Of a stretch of 64,000 nt of DNA, positions 1 through 7,104 are shown piece after piece (the stretch's first letter is position 1; the number at the start of each line of letters is the position of its first letter). The notes under the pieces are model-generated. The model had not been told where the DNA came from. It saw only the letters and a program-made list of their open reading frames with translations, and made no database searches. The stretch covers positions 1-64,000 of the forward strand of contig SDZD01000012.1 in the NCBI GenBank assembly GCA_004172935.1. The letters are read 5' to 3'. This DNA is from a bacterium. Lineage in GTDB: Bacteria > Armatimonadota > Abditibacteriia > Abditibacteriales > Abditibacteriaceae. Position numbers and translations under genes: made by a program.

Positions 1-106
1 GCCTCGCCTTCTCCAAGAGCCTCTTCATGCACATCGTCGTGCTGAGAATCTACCTCCATGACTACAATCACAGTCAAGCCCGCACATACACAAAAACTCA
101 CCCTAG

Positions 107-1099
107 TTGACCACCACCCAAGATTGGATACTCCAACTGCTGGGCCAGCCCATCGAGAAGCTGAATCGTGAATACGATTACTTTGACGAGGTGGCAGCGC
201 TGCCCGAAGTAGCGGCGAACCGATACCGTTCGAGCGATGTATCGGCTTCTGTTTTACATCAGTTGCACCAAAAGGTTCGTGGGCAAGAATGCGAGTTTTG
301 GGCATGGGGTACCGTCATTTTCCCCATACGCGACCCGTTGCCCCCGGCCATTGCCCACGACTTGATCGACCGCGATATTATCGTCAGCCAACTGGGACAT
401 ACACGCCAACTCGATGAGGTGCAGTGGCGTCTGGCCTCGCTCGTCGATGAGGCGCTGCTGACGTTCGCGTGGGATATGTTCAACAAGCCCACCTACAGCG
501 CCGCCGAGTTAGAGAAGTTGCTGACGCAACACACCGACAACCTGTGGCTTTTGCACCAGTGGAAAAATTACGGAATGCAGGATTCGCCAATGTGGAAGCC
601 ACAAGTGGGCGACATGGAGAAGGAAATCATCTTTCATCGTTGGGCATGGCAACACCCGCACCGCGACGAGGACACACGTCACTGGCCCAAAGATGTGCCT
701 ACCCTAGAGCAGTACATGGAAATACTGGCGCAGCGAAAACAAGGGTTGCTGCGCCTCGAACGCGAAGCCGAAGAAGCCCGCCTCGAACGCGAAGCCAGAG
801 AAGCCCGCCTCGAACGCAAAGCCGGAGAAGCCCGCATTCAAGCCGAGCGAGCCGTAGAAGAGCGCCGCGACCAATTGCAACGGCTCGCCGAAAGGCCACT
901 CGCCCCACAGGAAATCGAGCGGATACTAACCGCCAGAGAACCCGACGAACTGCTCGCCTTAGCCAGCAACCCCCATGTGGCCCTCGAACAGATAGCCAAA
1001 CTCACTAACTGCCACAACATCAAAGGCGCCCGCCAAATCCGCGAAGCCGCGCAAAACAATATCAAGAACCGGGAAATTATTGAGGATGCTCATGGATAA
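107..1099 (+). CDS. Coiled-coil protein of unknown function
   Basis: I do not recognise the family of this 330-residue soluble protein. Residues 1-210 are globular and rich in Trp and acidic residues. Residues about 216-242 are three tandem copies of a nine-residue unit (LEREAEEAR and variants), encoded by a 27-bp tandem DNA repeat at 752-832 and predicted to form a charged coiled coil. The last ~70 residues look helical (LAPQEIERILTAREPDELLALA). The start is doubtful. TTG 107 has no ribosome-binding site, whereas ATG 58 opens another frame (MTTITVKPAHTQKLTLVD) and overlaps an upstream stop as ATGA, as in an operon. A one-base frameshift near 105-120 would join that N-terminus to this frame. 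No signal peptide or membrane segment is visible. Confidence 0.6.
   Translation: MTTTQDWILQLLGQPIEKLNREYDYFDEVAALPEVAANRYRSSDVSASVLHQLHQKVRGQECEFWAWGTVIFPIRDPLPPAIAHDLIDRDIIVSQLGHTRQLDEVQWRLASLVDEALLTFAWDMFNKPTYSAAELEKLLTQHTDNLWLLHQWKNYGMQDSPMWKPQVGDMEKEIIFHRWAWQHPHRDEDTRHWPKDVPTLEQYMEILAQRKQGLLRLEREAEEARLEREAREARLERKAGEARIQAERAVEERRDQLQRLAERPLAPQEIERILTAREPDELLALASNPHVALEQIAKLTNCHNIKGARQIREAAQNNIKNREIIEDAHG
752..832 (+). repeat. 27-bp tandem repeat, 3 copies, inside a coding region
   Basis: Three consecutive 27-bp units (752-778, 779-805, 806-832) differ at only a few bases and keep the reading frame. They encode the repeated charged helix of the surrounding gene. In-frame tandem repeats of this kind can vary in copy number between strains. 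Confidence 0.8.
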
Positions 1100-1447
1100 T
1101 TTTTAACTGCCGATGGACAGATAACTGCCGAATTGCCAAAAAAGAAGATTGGAACAAGAGAGATAAAGATTTTTAAACCACAGAGGCACAGAGACGCAGA
1201 GTGATTTTAAGAAGAGCATTTACCCCGTAGGGGCAAACCCATGTGGTTGCCCACCACACGAACTGCTCATACATCACGATATTGCCAGAAATGAGCAACC
1301 GGAATGATGGGCAACTACGTGGGTTGCCCCTACGAAAATAATTTCAACACCCCTACTATCCAGCCATCATCGGCGATTTGCCTCTGTCCATTGGTGGTTA
1401 AAAATTCGTTGCCTTCAGCGCCCCAATGAGCGGGGCGGTGTATACCC
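1100..1447. other. Intergenic region with dispersed repeats, no gene
   Basis: No credible gene. It holds a fragment of the purine-rich CACAGAGG-type repeat (about 1175-1202), a complete ~109-bp hairpin element (1226-1334), and short copies of a motif read as TTTTTAACTGCCGATGG near 1102 and in inverted form near 1357-1400. The same motifs recur up to position 4750. Confidence 0.7.
1226..1334. repeat. Hairpin repeat element, copy 1
   Basis: A ~109-bp element bounded by imperfect inverted arms of about 27 bp (1226-1253 and 1308-1334). The outer ends read CGTAGGGGCAA and TTGCCCCTACG. A second copy lies at 3876-3983 with the same arms and a related centre. It has no coding capacity and resembles a miniature palindromic (REP/MITE-like) element. 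Confidence 0.8.
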
Positions 1448-2527
1448 TTGGTTCCCTTGAATCTGTTCTCTACCCTGCTCTCATTGTCGGTGCTTGCGCT
1501 GGGGGCGCCGATAGCCAACGCTCAAATGTTACCCAAACAGTACCTGTGTTTTCGCGCGCATACGCCGCCTGCTATTGATGGAAAGCTCGAATCGGCGGCG
1601 TGGGATAGCGCGCCGTGGACCGATGAGTTCGTCGACATCGAGGGCGACAAGAAGCCCGCGCCGCGCTTCAAGACGCGGGTGAAGATGCTGTGGGACGAGC
1701 AGTACCTTTATATAGGGGCGCAGATGGAGGAGCCGCAGGTGTGGGGCACCCTCACCAAGCGCGATTCGGTCATCTTCTACGACAACGATTTCGAGGTGTT
1801 CATCGACCCCGACGGCGATAACCACAACTACTACGAGTTCGAGTTGAACGCGCTCAACACCATCTGGGATTTGCGGCTGCCCATCCCCTACCGCGATGGC
1901 GGCGGCGCCATCAACGAATGGGACGTGTTGGACATCAAAACCGCCGTGCATATCGATGGCACAATCAACGATGCGCGCGTGACCGACAAAGGCTGGTCGG
2001 TGGAGATGGCGATTCCGTGGCGCGCGCTCGGCGAGTTCGCCAAGTGCCCCGCCCCACCCCGCGACGGCGACCAGTGGCGCATCAACTTTTCGCGCGTCGA
2101 ATGGGACATCGAAACGCAGGGCGAGAAGATCACCAAAATCCCCAACCGCCCCGAACACAACTGGGTGTGGTCGCCGCAGGGCGTCATCGACATGCACCAG
2201 CCAGAGCGCTGGGGCTACATTCAGTTCTGCATGAAAGAGGACGCCACTTTCCGTCCCGACGCCTCGGCCCCCACCCGCGACTTCCTGATGCAGACCTACC
2301 ACGCCCAGAAGGGCTTCAAGGACCGCACAGGCGCCCCCGCGACCTCATTCGAGCAACTGGGAATCGCTGTGCCAGACTCGCTCATCGAACCGCGCCTGAC
2401 CATCGAAAACGGCGACTTCATAGCCAGCGCCGCCTTCATCGAACCACCTACCGAAGGCGGCCCAGCCTCAAAGGGCGTGCTACGCCGCCTCAACGTGCGC
2501 GGCGACTCCCTACTGTGGTTTTCCTGA
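1448..2527 (+). CDS. Secreted CBM9-like carbohydrate-binding protein
   Basis: A 359-residue exported protein. Residues 1-25 form a signal peptide (hydrophobic LLSLSVLALG, then APIANA before Q). Residues about 40-255 fit the CBM9-like fold found in many secreted proteins of glycan-degrading bacteria: the opening IDGKLESAAWDSAPW, the YLYIGAQMEEP strand, FYDNDFEVFIDPDGDNHNYYEFELNA, and WSVEMAIPWRALG followed by WRINFSRVEWD. The family is a beta-sandwich that binds sugars; no catalytic role is expected. The start is TTG, chosen because it gives an intact signal peptide, although no clear ribosome-binding site is seen. It stands alone between repeat-filled spacers, so its substrate cannot be inferred from neighbours. 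Confidence 0.75.
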   Translation: MVPLNLFSTLLSLSVLALGAPIANAQMLPKQYLCFRAHTPPAIDGKLESAAWDSAPWTDEFVDIEGDKKPAPRFKTRVKMLWDEQYLYIGAQMEEPQVWGTLTKRDSVIFYDNDFEVFIDPDGDNHNYYEFELNALNTIWDLRLPIPYRDGGGAINEWDVLDIKTAVHIDGTINDARVTDKGWSVEMAIPWRALGEFAKCPAPPRDGDQWRINFSRVEWDIETQGEKITKIPNRPEHNWVWSPQGVIDMHQPERWGYIQFCMKEDATFRPDASAPTRDFLMQTYHAQKGFKDRTGAPATSFEQLGIAVPDSLIEPRLTIENGDFIASAAFIEPPTEGGPASKGVLRRLNVRGDSLLWFS

Positions 2528-3019
2528 TGCGGATGAGGTTCTCGCGAAGGCGCAAAGCCGCGATAAGGGGCGGGTTAAACACAGAGGTCACAGAGGAACA
2601 TAAGAAGCACAGAGGGTTTTTGAGAGGGTTGGTGGGTTTATTGGGAGGTTATTTTACGTTGGGGTTAGTCACAATTCCCTTCTCGCACCTACAGCTTTGA
2701 ATCGTGCGCGGCAATATCCAGCGTTTTATCGGCCCCCATCGGCAGTTAAAAATTTCCTCTCTTCTCCCTCTCCCCTCTGTGCTTCTTATGTTCCTCTGTG
2801 ACCTCTGTGTTTACCCCGCCCCTTATCGCGGCTTTGCGCCTTCGCGAGAACCTCATCCCCCAACGTGGATGGAAGTTTTCTCAGCAATGCCATTTGGACG
2901 AAACATCTGTGACCTATTTGTATTATTTGGCGTCTATTATGGTACGGTATAAAGCGGGCACAGACGGGTAATTTTCGAGCTTTGAGTGGCCCGACTCAAG
3001 GCAGGGGCAGAGAGCGCAC
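2528..3019. other. Intergenic region built around an 86-bp inverted repeat
   Basis: No credible gene. It consists of the two arms of a long inverted repeat (2531-2616 and 2773-2858), a ~156-bp unique centre with another copy of the CATCGGCAGTTAAAAATT motif near 2738-2755, and a ~160-bp tail in which I see nothing. Confidence 0.7.
2531..2858. repeat. 86-bp near-perfect inverted repeat (85/86)
   Basis: Arms 2531-2616 and 2773-2858 are reverse complements with a single mismatch, separated by 156 bp. Each arm joins two motifs: one around TTCTCGCGAAGGCGCAAAG and one around CACAGAGGTCACAGAGG. Partial copies of the second motif lie at 1175-1202, 3681-3725 and 4653-4695, the last again near GCGAGAACC. 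The transcript would fold into a very long hairpin. No transposase is present. Confidence 0.9.
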
Positions 3020-3667
3020 ATGTCCTATTTTTCTGAGTTCAAAACTCTTTTCCAGCAGTGGCGATTGGCATGGGCCGAAGAGTGGGCACACGACCACGAG
3101 TACCCGCGCGCTGTCGCCGCCTACACCGACATCATCGCGCGCCCCTCGGCAACAGCGGAAATGAAAGCGGTCGCGCTGGTCGGTCGCGGCGAGTGTCGCA
3201 ACAGTCAGGGCCAATTCGAGGAAGCGATGGACGACTTCAACCGCGCTCTGGAGGTCCCCGGCACTTCGATGGCGTTGCGCGCCTATGCCCTCTTCAATCG
3301 CGGCAACTGCCTTGAGGCCCACGGCTTCGTGGAACAGGGCGTCGAGGACTACACCCGCCTCATCGAAATGCCGCACGCCCCCGCCGAGCAAAAAGCCTGT
3401 GCGCTCTATAATCGCGGCAACTACTGGGAAGAACACGGCCAAATCGAGGCCGCCCTCAAAGATTACACCCAGGCGCTACGAACACCGGGCGCGCTCGCCG
3501 AAGTGAAAGCCTGCGCCCTTGGCCATCGCGCTACCCTGCTGAGCCAACGCGGCTACATCCAAAACGCCATCGACGACTACACCCAAATCCTAGAAATGCC
3601 CGATGCCACCAAAGAACAAAAGCGACTAGCCCGCGAACACCGCGCCCGCTGGTTGGTGGGGCAATAA
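3020..3667 (+). CDS. TPR-like repeat protein
   Basis: A 215-residue soluble protein made almost wholly of four helical-pair repeats about 38-40 residues apart, each with the pattern A-L-x-x-R-G-x, G-x-x-E-x-A-x-x-D-Y/F-x-x-x-L (for example ALYNRGNYWEEHG and AALKDYTQAL). This is the tetratricopeptide signature; such proteins act as interaction scaffolds. No catalytic domain, signal peptide or membrane segment is seen. ATG 3020 is preceded by a purine-rich GGCAGAGAG. The gene stands alone between repeat arrays, so its partner cannot be predicted. Confidence 0.7.
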   Translation: MSYFSEFKTLFQQWRLAWAEEWAHDHEYPRAVAAYTDIIARPSATAEMKAVALVGRGECRNSQGQFEEAMDDFNRALEVPGTSMALRAYALFNRGNCLEAHGFVEQGVEDYTRLIEMPHAPAEQKACALYNRGNYWEEHGQIEAALKDYTQALRTPGALAEVKACALGHRATLLSQRGYIQNAIDDYTQILEMPDATKEQKRLAREHRARWLVGQ

Positions 3668-4157
3668 AGGGTATTTTTTAAACACAGAGGTCACAGAGGA
3701 GAATAAGACGCACAGAGTGGTTTGAGAAAGGGGTATGGCTTCGATGGGAGGGTGTTTTTCGTTGGGGTTGGCGAATTTTTAACCGCCGATGATGGCTGGA
3801 TGAATCTTGGTACTCGGCAGCAAAGCAGGGGCGGGATGGGAATTTTGGATAAAAGGAGTAAGCGAGGCTAACCACCGTAGGGGCAACCCACGTGGTTGCC
3901 CATCATAAGAACTAACCGTACATCTCATTAGCGCAGAAAACGAGCAACCGAAATGATGGGCAACCACGTGGGTTGCCCCTACGAAAACTACCCATGTCTG
4001 TCCCTACTAAATAGGCAAGTCCTCGCCCTCATCCAAATCCAATGCCTCATCTGTGGAAATCGGCGTCCATCGGCGGTTAAAAATTGTTTCCTTGATGCTA
4101 TGAACTAAATGGGAGTGGGATTTATGGGGCGCCACGAGCGACTTATTGGTTTGGAAA
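3668..4157. other. Repeat-rich intergenic region
   Basis: No credible gene. It contains a partial CACAGAGGTCACAGAGG repeat (3681-3725), the motif TTTTTAACCGCCGATGATGG (3775-3793), the second ~108-bp hairpin element (3876-3983), and another inverted copy of the TTAACCGCCGATGG motif near 4064-4083. Confidence 0.7.
3876..3983. repeat. Hairpin repeat element, copy 2
   Basis: A ~108-bp element. Its arms CGTAGGGGCAACCCACGTGG and the reverse complement at the other end match copy 1 at 1226-1334, and the central part also resembles copy 1. The outer arms are more symmetrical here than in copy 1. It is non-coding. Confidence 0.85.
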
Positions 4158-4229
4158 TGCCCTCACAGGGAATCGAACCCCGATCTTACCCTTAGGAGAG
4201 GTCTGCTCTATCCATTGAGCTATGAAGGC
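4158..4229 (-). tRNA. tRNA-Arg (anticodon CCT)
   Basis: The minus strand folds as a 72-nt cloverleaf. The acceptor stem GCCTTCA/TGAGGGC pairs at all seven positions with two G-T pairs. The D stem is GCTC/GAGC. The anticodon loop CTCCTAA carries CCT, reading the arginine codon AGG. The T arm is CGGGG-TTCGATT-CCCTG and the discriminator is A. The first pair of the anticodon stem is a G-A mismatch. The CCA end is not encoded. It sits alone between repeat elements; I see no integrase or attachment-site duplication near it. Confidence 0.92.
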
Positions 4230-4990
4230 TGGATAATTGGCAACAAGCCCCGAAATAGGGTTGTCGTACCTCTAGTTTAGCGAACGAATCGCGTTTTGAC
4301 AGCAGATTCAGTGCTTTTTCGCCGATTAGGCAAGATTTAATGAGCTTCGTCTTCCTTATATGGAGAATTTGAGGTTTGCCTCCGGCGGCCCTCACCCGTC
4401 ACTTCGTGCCACCCTCTCCCGCAAGCGGTAGAGGGATGAACTCAAACAAACAAGCACTTTTCAGATTTGGCCAATGCTCGTTTGTAAGAGACGGCCCCTC
4501 TACCGCTTGCGGGAGAGGGTGGCACGAAGTGACGGGTGAGGGCTGCGAAGCGATTACCAACTCTTAATCCCCCCTCCTCCAAACAGACAAGCGCCCACCA
4601 CCATCCAGCCATGACCGGCGGCACTCCTTCAAATCCCCACCCTCTCAAAAATCCTCTGTGCTTCTTATGTTCCTCTGTGCCCTCTGTGTTTAATATGCCC
4701 CTTTTCGCGCATTGGAACTTCGCGAGAACCACCTCGACCGTTTCAAAATTATGGCATTAATGATGCTCTATAGGACGAGGAATTTGCGATTGAATTCACA
4801 AAAAGAATCTCTGTCAAGTTATCAGCGGGTGGCGAAATACTCCAATAACAATCGCAGAAATCATGGTAAATAACTGTATCGAGGAGTTGCGAATTGCTCA
4901 GTGAGTTATTAACAAATCTCTCGTGAAAGTTCATTTAAAAAGTCTATTTGTAACTTGGGGTTAACAGTCGAGTGGAATAATGTACTCTCG
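4230..4990. other. Repeat-rich intergenic region
   Basis: No credible gene. It contains a 48-bp perfect inverted repeat (4388-4543), a partial copy of the CCTCTGTGCTTCTTATG repeat (4653-4695) followed by TTCGCGAGAACC (4720-4731), and about 250 bp of AT-richer sequence (4740-4990) that presumably carries the promoter of the small gene downstream. Confidence 0.65.
4388..4543. repeat. 48-bp perfect inverted repeat element
   Basis: Arms 4388-4435 and 4496-4543 are exact reverse complements, with a 60-bp centre that itself contains a weaker pairing (ACAAACAAGCA against TGCTCGTTTGT). The outer ends read GCCCTCACCC and GGGTGAGGGC. The whole 156-bp unit has the form of a miniature inverted-repeat element. 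It has no coding capacity. Confidence 0.9.
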
Positions 4991-5233
4991 ATGAAGCTAC
5001 TGCTAATTATCATGCCGGCCCTGGTGCTCGTCACCATTTTATCGGCCAATCTTCAACACGGTTCGGCCCCGCCATCGGGCATCGCCGAGACCGATTCACC
5101 GGCTTTACCCGAAGCCACACTGATCATCAAAACCCAGGTCGCCAAGGCCAATGTCGAACGCCGCCGCAAAGGAATGCAGCCGATTCGCTACATTGATTTC
5201 GCAGCGCTGTCCAACAATGGAGCAGCCCAGTAA
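4991..5233 (+). CDS. Small membrane-anchored or secreted peptide, paralogue 1
   Basis: An 80-residue protein I do not recognise. Residues 1-22 (MKLLLIIMPALVLVTILSAN) form one hydrophobic segment, either an uncleaved anchor or a signal peptide. A low-complexity linker follows, then the core ALPEATLIIKTQVAKANVERRRKGM. It is clearly related to the product at 5833-6072 in the N-terminal segment (MxLLxxxMPAxxLVxxLSxxLQH), the LPEAT motif and a following basic helix. ATG 4991 is preferred over an upstream in-frame start at 4955 because the paralogue begins at the same point. The ribosome-binding site is weak. Confidence 0.65.
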   Translation: MKLLLIIMPALVLVTILSANLQHGSAPPSGIAETDSPALPEATLIIKTQVAKANVERRRKGMQPIRYIDFAALSNNGAAQ

Positions 5234-5832
5234 AAGCGCCTCAAGGCGAACTTTTCCCCTGATTGCCCCCACTGCCTCGAATGAAGCCCACAAAAGGCTC
5301 AATTGGCGGCGCAATCAGCTTTTTTGCATCAAATACTGAGAGTTTCTGTGTAGGTTTAAGGTATCAAAATTAGCCACCGATTAGCCAATCGGGCAGCACT
5401 AATTTTGAACCTTGGAAGGTGGCAAGAGAAAAAGAAACGAGCAACTTTCAGTAACGACGGCTATTTCATCGTTATCACTGCTACCAATCATCCTCAAGGG
5501 TAACACGTGTATGGTTAGAACTTCCCCAAAGGGGCCAAAACAATACTGAGAACCGCCTCGCCCGCCGCAAGCGCATCGAACGCGAAGCCGCCGCCAAAAT
5601 CTAACACAAGTCAGATTTATTAACAGTATGTTTCAAGAGATGCTGATTTAATGTTATTACCAATCCCAAGAAACTCGCGTTAACACGATATAAATCTAAT
5701 TAATGCAATTGAAATAACAGAACATCGCATTAGCAAAATGGGCCAACAGTTATCCTGTATTAGAGTTAATAGGGCGTTAAATTATGTCGAAACGTAACCT
5801 ATATTTAACCAATCAGCAGTAGAATATAAGAC
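5234..5832. other. 599-bp AT-rich spacer between the two small paralogues
   Basis: No intact gene. Positions about 5512-5604 are an open stretch with coding-like composition ending in RLARRKRIEREAAAKI and a stop, without a convincing start. The 3' part (5605-5832) is AT-rich with several TTAA/TTAACA motifs and probably carries the promoter of the second paralogue. Confidence 0.5.
5512..5604 (+). pseudogene. Possible gene remnant (C-terminal tail only)
   Basis: A short open frame ends in a basic, Ala-rich helix (RLARRKRIEREAAAKI, then TAA at 5602-5604). Its composition is unlike the AT-rich spacer around it. No start codon with a ribosome-binding site and no upstream domain is present, so it may be the remains of a deleted gene or chance. 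Confidence 0.2.
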
Positions 5833-6072
5833 ATGCGACTTTTAATTTTGAGTATGCCTGCAGTCGCTCTTGTAGCCGTTCTGTCCGTCAGTCTTCAGCA
5901 TTCAATGAGCCACAATTCGCGGGATATGCAGGAAGCTTTGCCCGAAGCCACCGCCATTTATAAACACGTCATGACCCACCGCGCCGCCATGAAGGGTTTC
6001 ACACCTCTGTCCGCCAAGGCCCCAATCACCATTTCGCCCGCCATCAATTCAGGCGAACCCGATTGGAATTGA
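5833..6072 (+). CDS. Small membrane-anchored or secreted peptide, paralogue 2
   Basis: A 79-residue homologue of the product at 4991-5233. It has the same layout: a hydrophobic N-terminal segment (MRLLILSMPAVALVAVLSVS), LQH, a polar linker, the motif ALPEATAIYKHV, and a C-terminal tail (PITISPAINSGEPDWN) not shared with the other copy. No known domain is recognised. It begins at ATG 5833 with no obvious Shine-Dalgarno sequence. Tandem duplication with about 600 bp between copies and strong conservation of the leader suggest a lineage-specific family of exported peptides. Confidence 0.65.
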   Translation: MRLLILSMPAVALVAVLSVSLQHSMSHNSRDMQEALPEATAIYKHVMTHRAAMKGFTPLSAKAPITISPAINSGEPDWN

Positions 6073-6263
6073 GCTTTAGTCTTTAGTCACTAGTGGTTAG
6101 TTTTTAGTCGTCCCCCGGCCCTCTCCTCCGGCATACCACAACACCCCCAAATTCCACCGCCACTCCGCTCGCCCAGAGCCACACCCTTCTCTCAAGAGTC
6201 CTTTCTGCGCCTTCGCGAGGACTCCCCTGAAAACCAACCCAACAGAAAGCTGTCAAAGCGGCA

Positions 6264-6766
6264 ATGAATAAAGACGAACTACGCGAAGAGTTGCGCGCAG
6301 CATTTGCGGAAGTCCCTACCCCGGCGACGAGCGATTAGGTGATGAACCTGGAAGAGATATGTCGGAGTTGCTGAAACAGTTCTTCAAGGGCCGTACATGG
6401 GATTCGATGCAGCCCTACGAGCTATGGTGGGACGGCCTCTTTCACCTCAGCCCCGCCGCCGTGCGCTACTACTTGCCTGCCTATCTGCTCGGTTGGAACG
6501 ACAATCTGGTCGCCGATGCCAGTGCCACGCTGTTCTATCACCTCACTCCCCCCGAACTTGTCGAAGTCGGCGACACATTGGAAGGCACAAACCTATTGCG
6601 CGCCCGCTTCCACAACAATTTCGACGACTTCACCCCCGCCCAGAAAGAAGCCGTCCAAAATTTCCTCGACTACGCCTACGAAACCATCCGCACCGAATCA
6701 GGCGGCATGAAAGAATCGGTAGAAACCTACTGGTCAGCCCTGCGCGGGTACTGGGCAACTTTTTAG
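6264..6766 (+). pseudogene. DUF6714-like gene with a -1 frameshift
   Basis: The frame from ATG 6264 reads MNKDELREELRAAFAEVPTP and stops at 6336-6338. From 6323 the second frame continues GDERLGDEPGRDMSELLKQF and runs to 6766. The two pieces join perfectly if one base is missing at about 6321-6322, in a run of C. The reconstructed ~167-residue protein has the start (LRAAFAEVP.PGDE) and core (FFKGRTWDSM, FHLSPAAVRYYLPAYLLGW) that I associate with the DUF6714 family, of unknown function. Either a sequencing error or a genuine pseudogene fits. If the break is real, ATG 6359 could still give a 135-residue truncated product. Confidence 0.65.
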
Positions 6767-6828
6767 AAGTGGTGTTAATTTGGTACTCACCTTACATAGT
6801 GGGATAGTACATAAACTTTTTGCCCCCT

Positions 6829-7104
6829 ATGTTCTGTATCGAAGATGATGCACATTGCGAGATAGAGTACGGTTATACAACCTTCGATTCGGCCATCGCC
6901 GAAATTCGTCGCCGTGTCGCTCTTCCCTGGAGCGAATCGCCCAACTGCGCTCCATGCGTATCATGGCTTACATGTGGGCGTGACTATATAATCCAAGAGT
7001 ACGATAACACGACGACGCCCTACACCTGGGGCCAAAGGACATCGGTAGTCAGCATTGATGCCACAGGAGTTAAATGGCAAGCAGATTTCGCACCGATTGA
7101 CTGA
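6829..7104 (+). CDS. Small hypothetical protein
   Basis: A 91-residue soluble protein beginning at ATG 6829; an in-frame TTG lies three codons upstream. The composition is protein-like, with a compact beta-rich pattern (CEIEYGYTTFDSAIAEIRRRV, DYIIQEYDN, TSVVSIDATGVKWQADF) and four cysteines (positions 3, 9, 43, 52). I do not recognise the family. It follows the frameshifted DUF6714-like gene by about 60 bp on the same strand. No ribosome-binding site is evident, so confidence is moderate. Confidence 0.5.
   Translation: MFCIEDDAHCEIEYGYTTFDSAIAEIRRRVALPWSESPNCAPCVSWLTCGRDYIIQEYDNTTTPYTWGQRTSVVSIDATGVKWQADFAPID

Noticed and set aside
1529..2302. 257-residue open frame on the minus strand
   Set aside because: Antisense to the CBM9-like gene and built of low-complexity Val/His/Gly stretches.
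4158..4543. tRNA-Arg as an integration site of a genomic island
   Set aside because: No integrase gene and no repeated tRNA 3' end was found in the window.
1175..4700. Repeated CACAGAGG-type motifs as a possible CRISPR array
   Set aside because: Copies are few, irregularly spaced, in both orientations and imperfect, with no spacer-repeat periodicity and no cas gene nearby.
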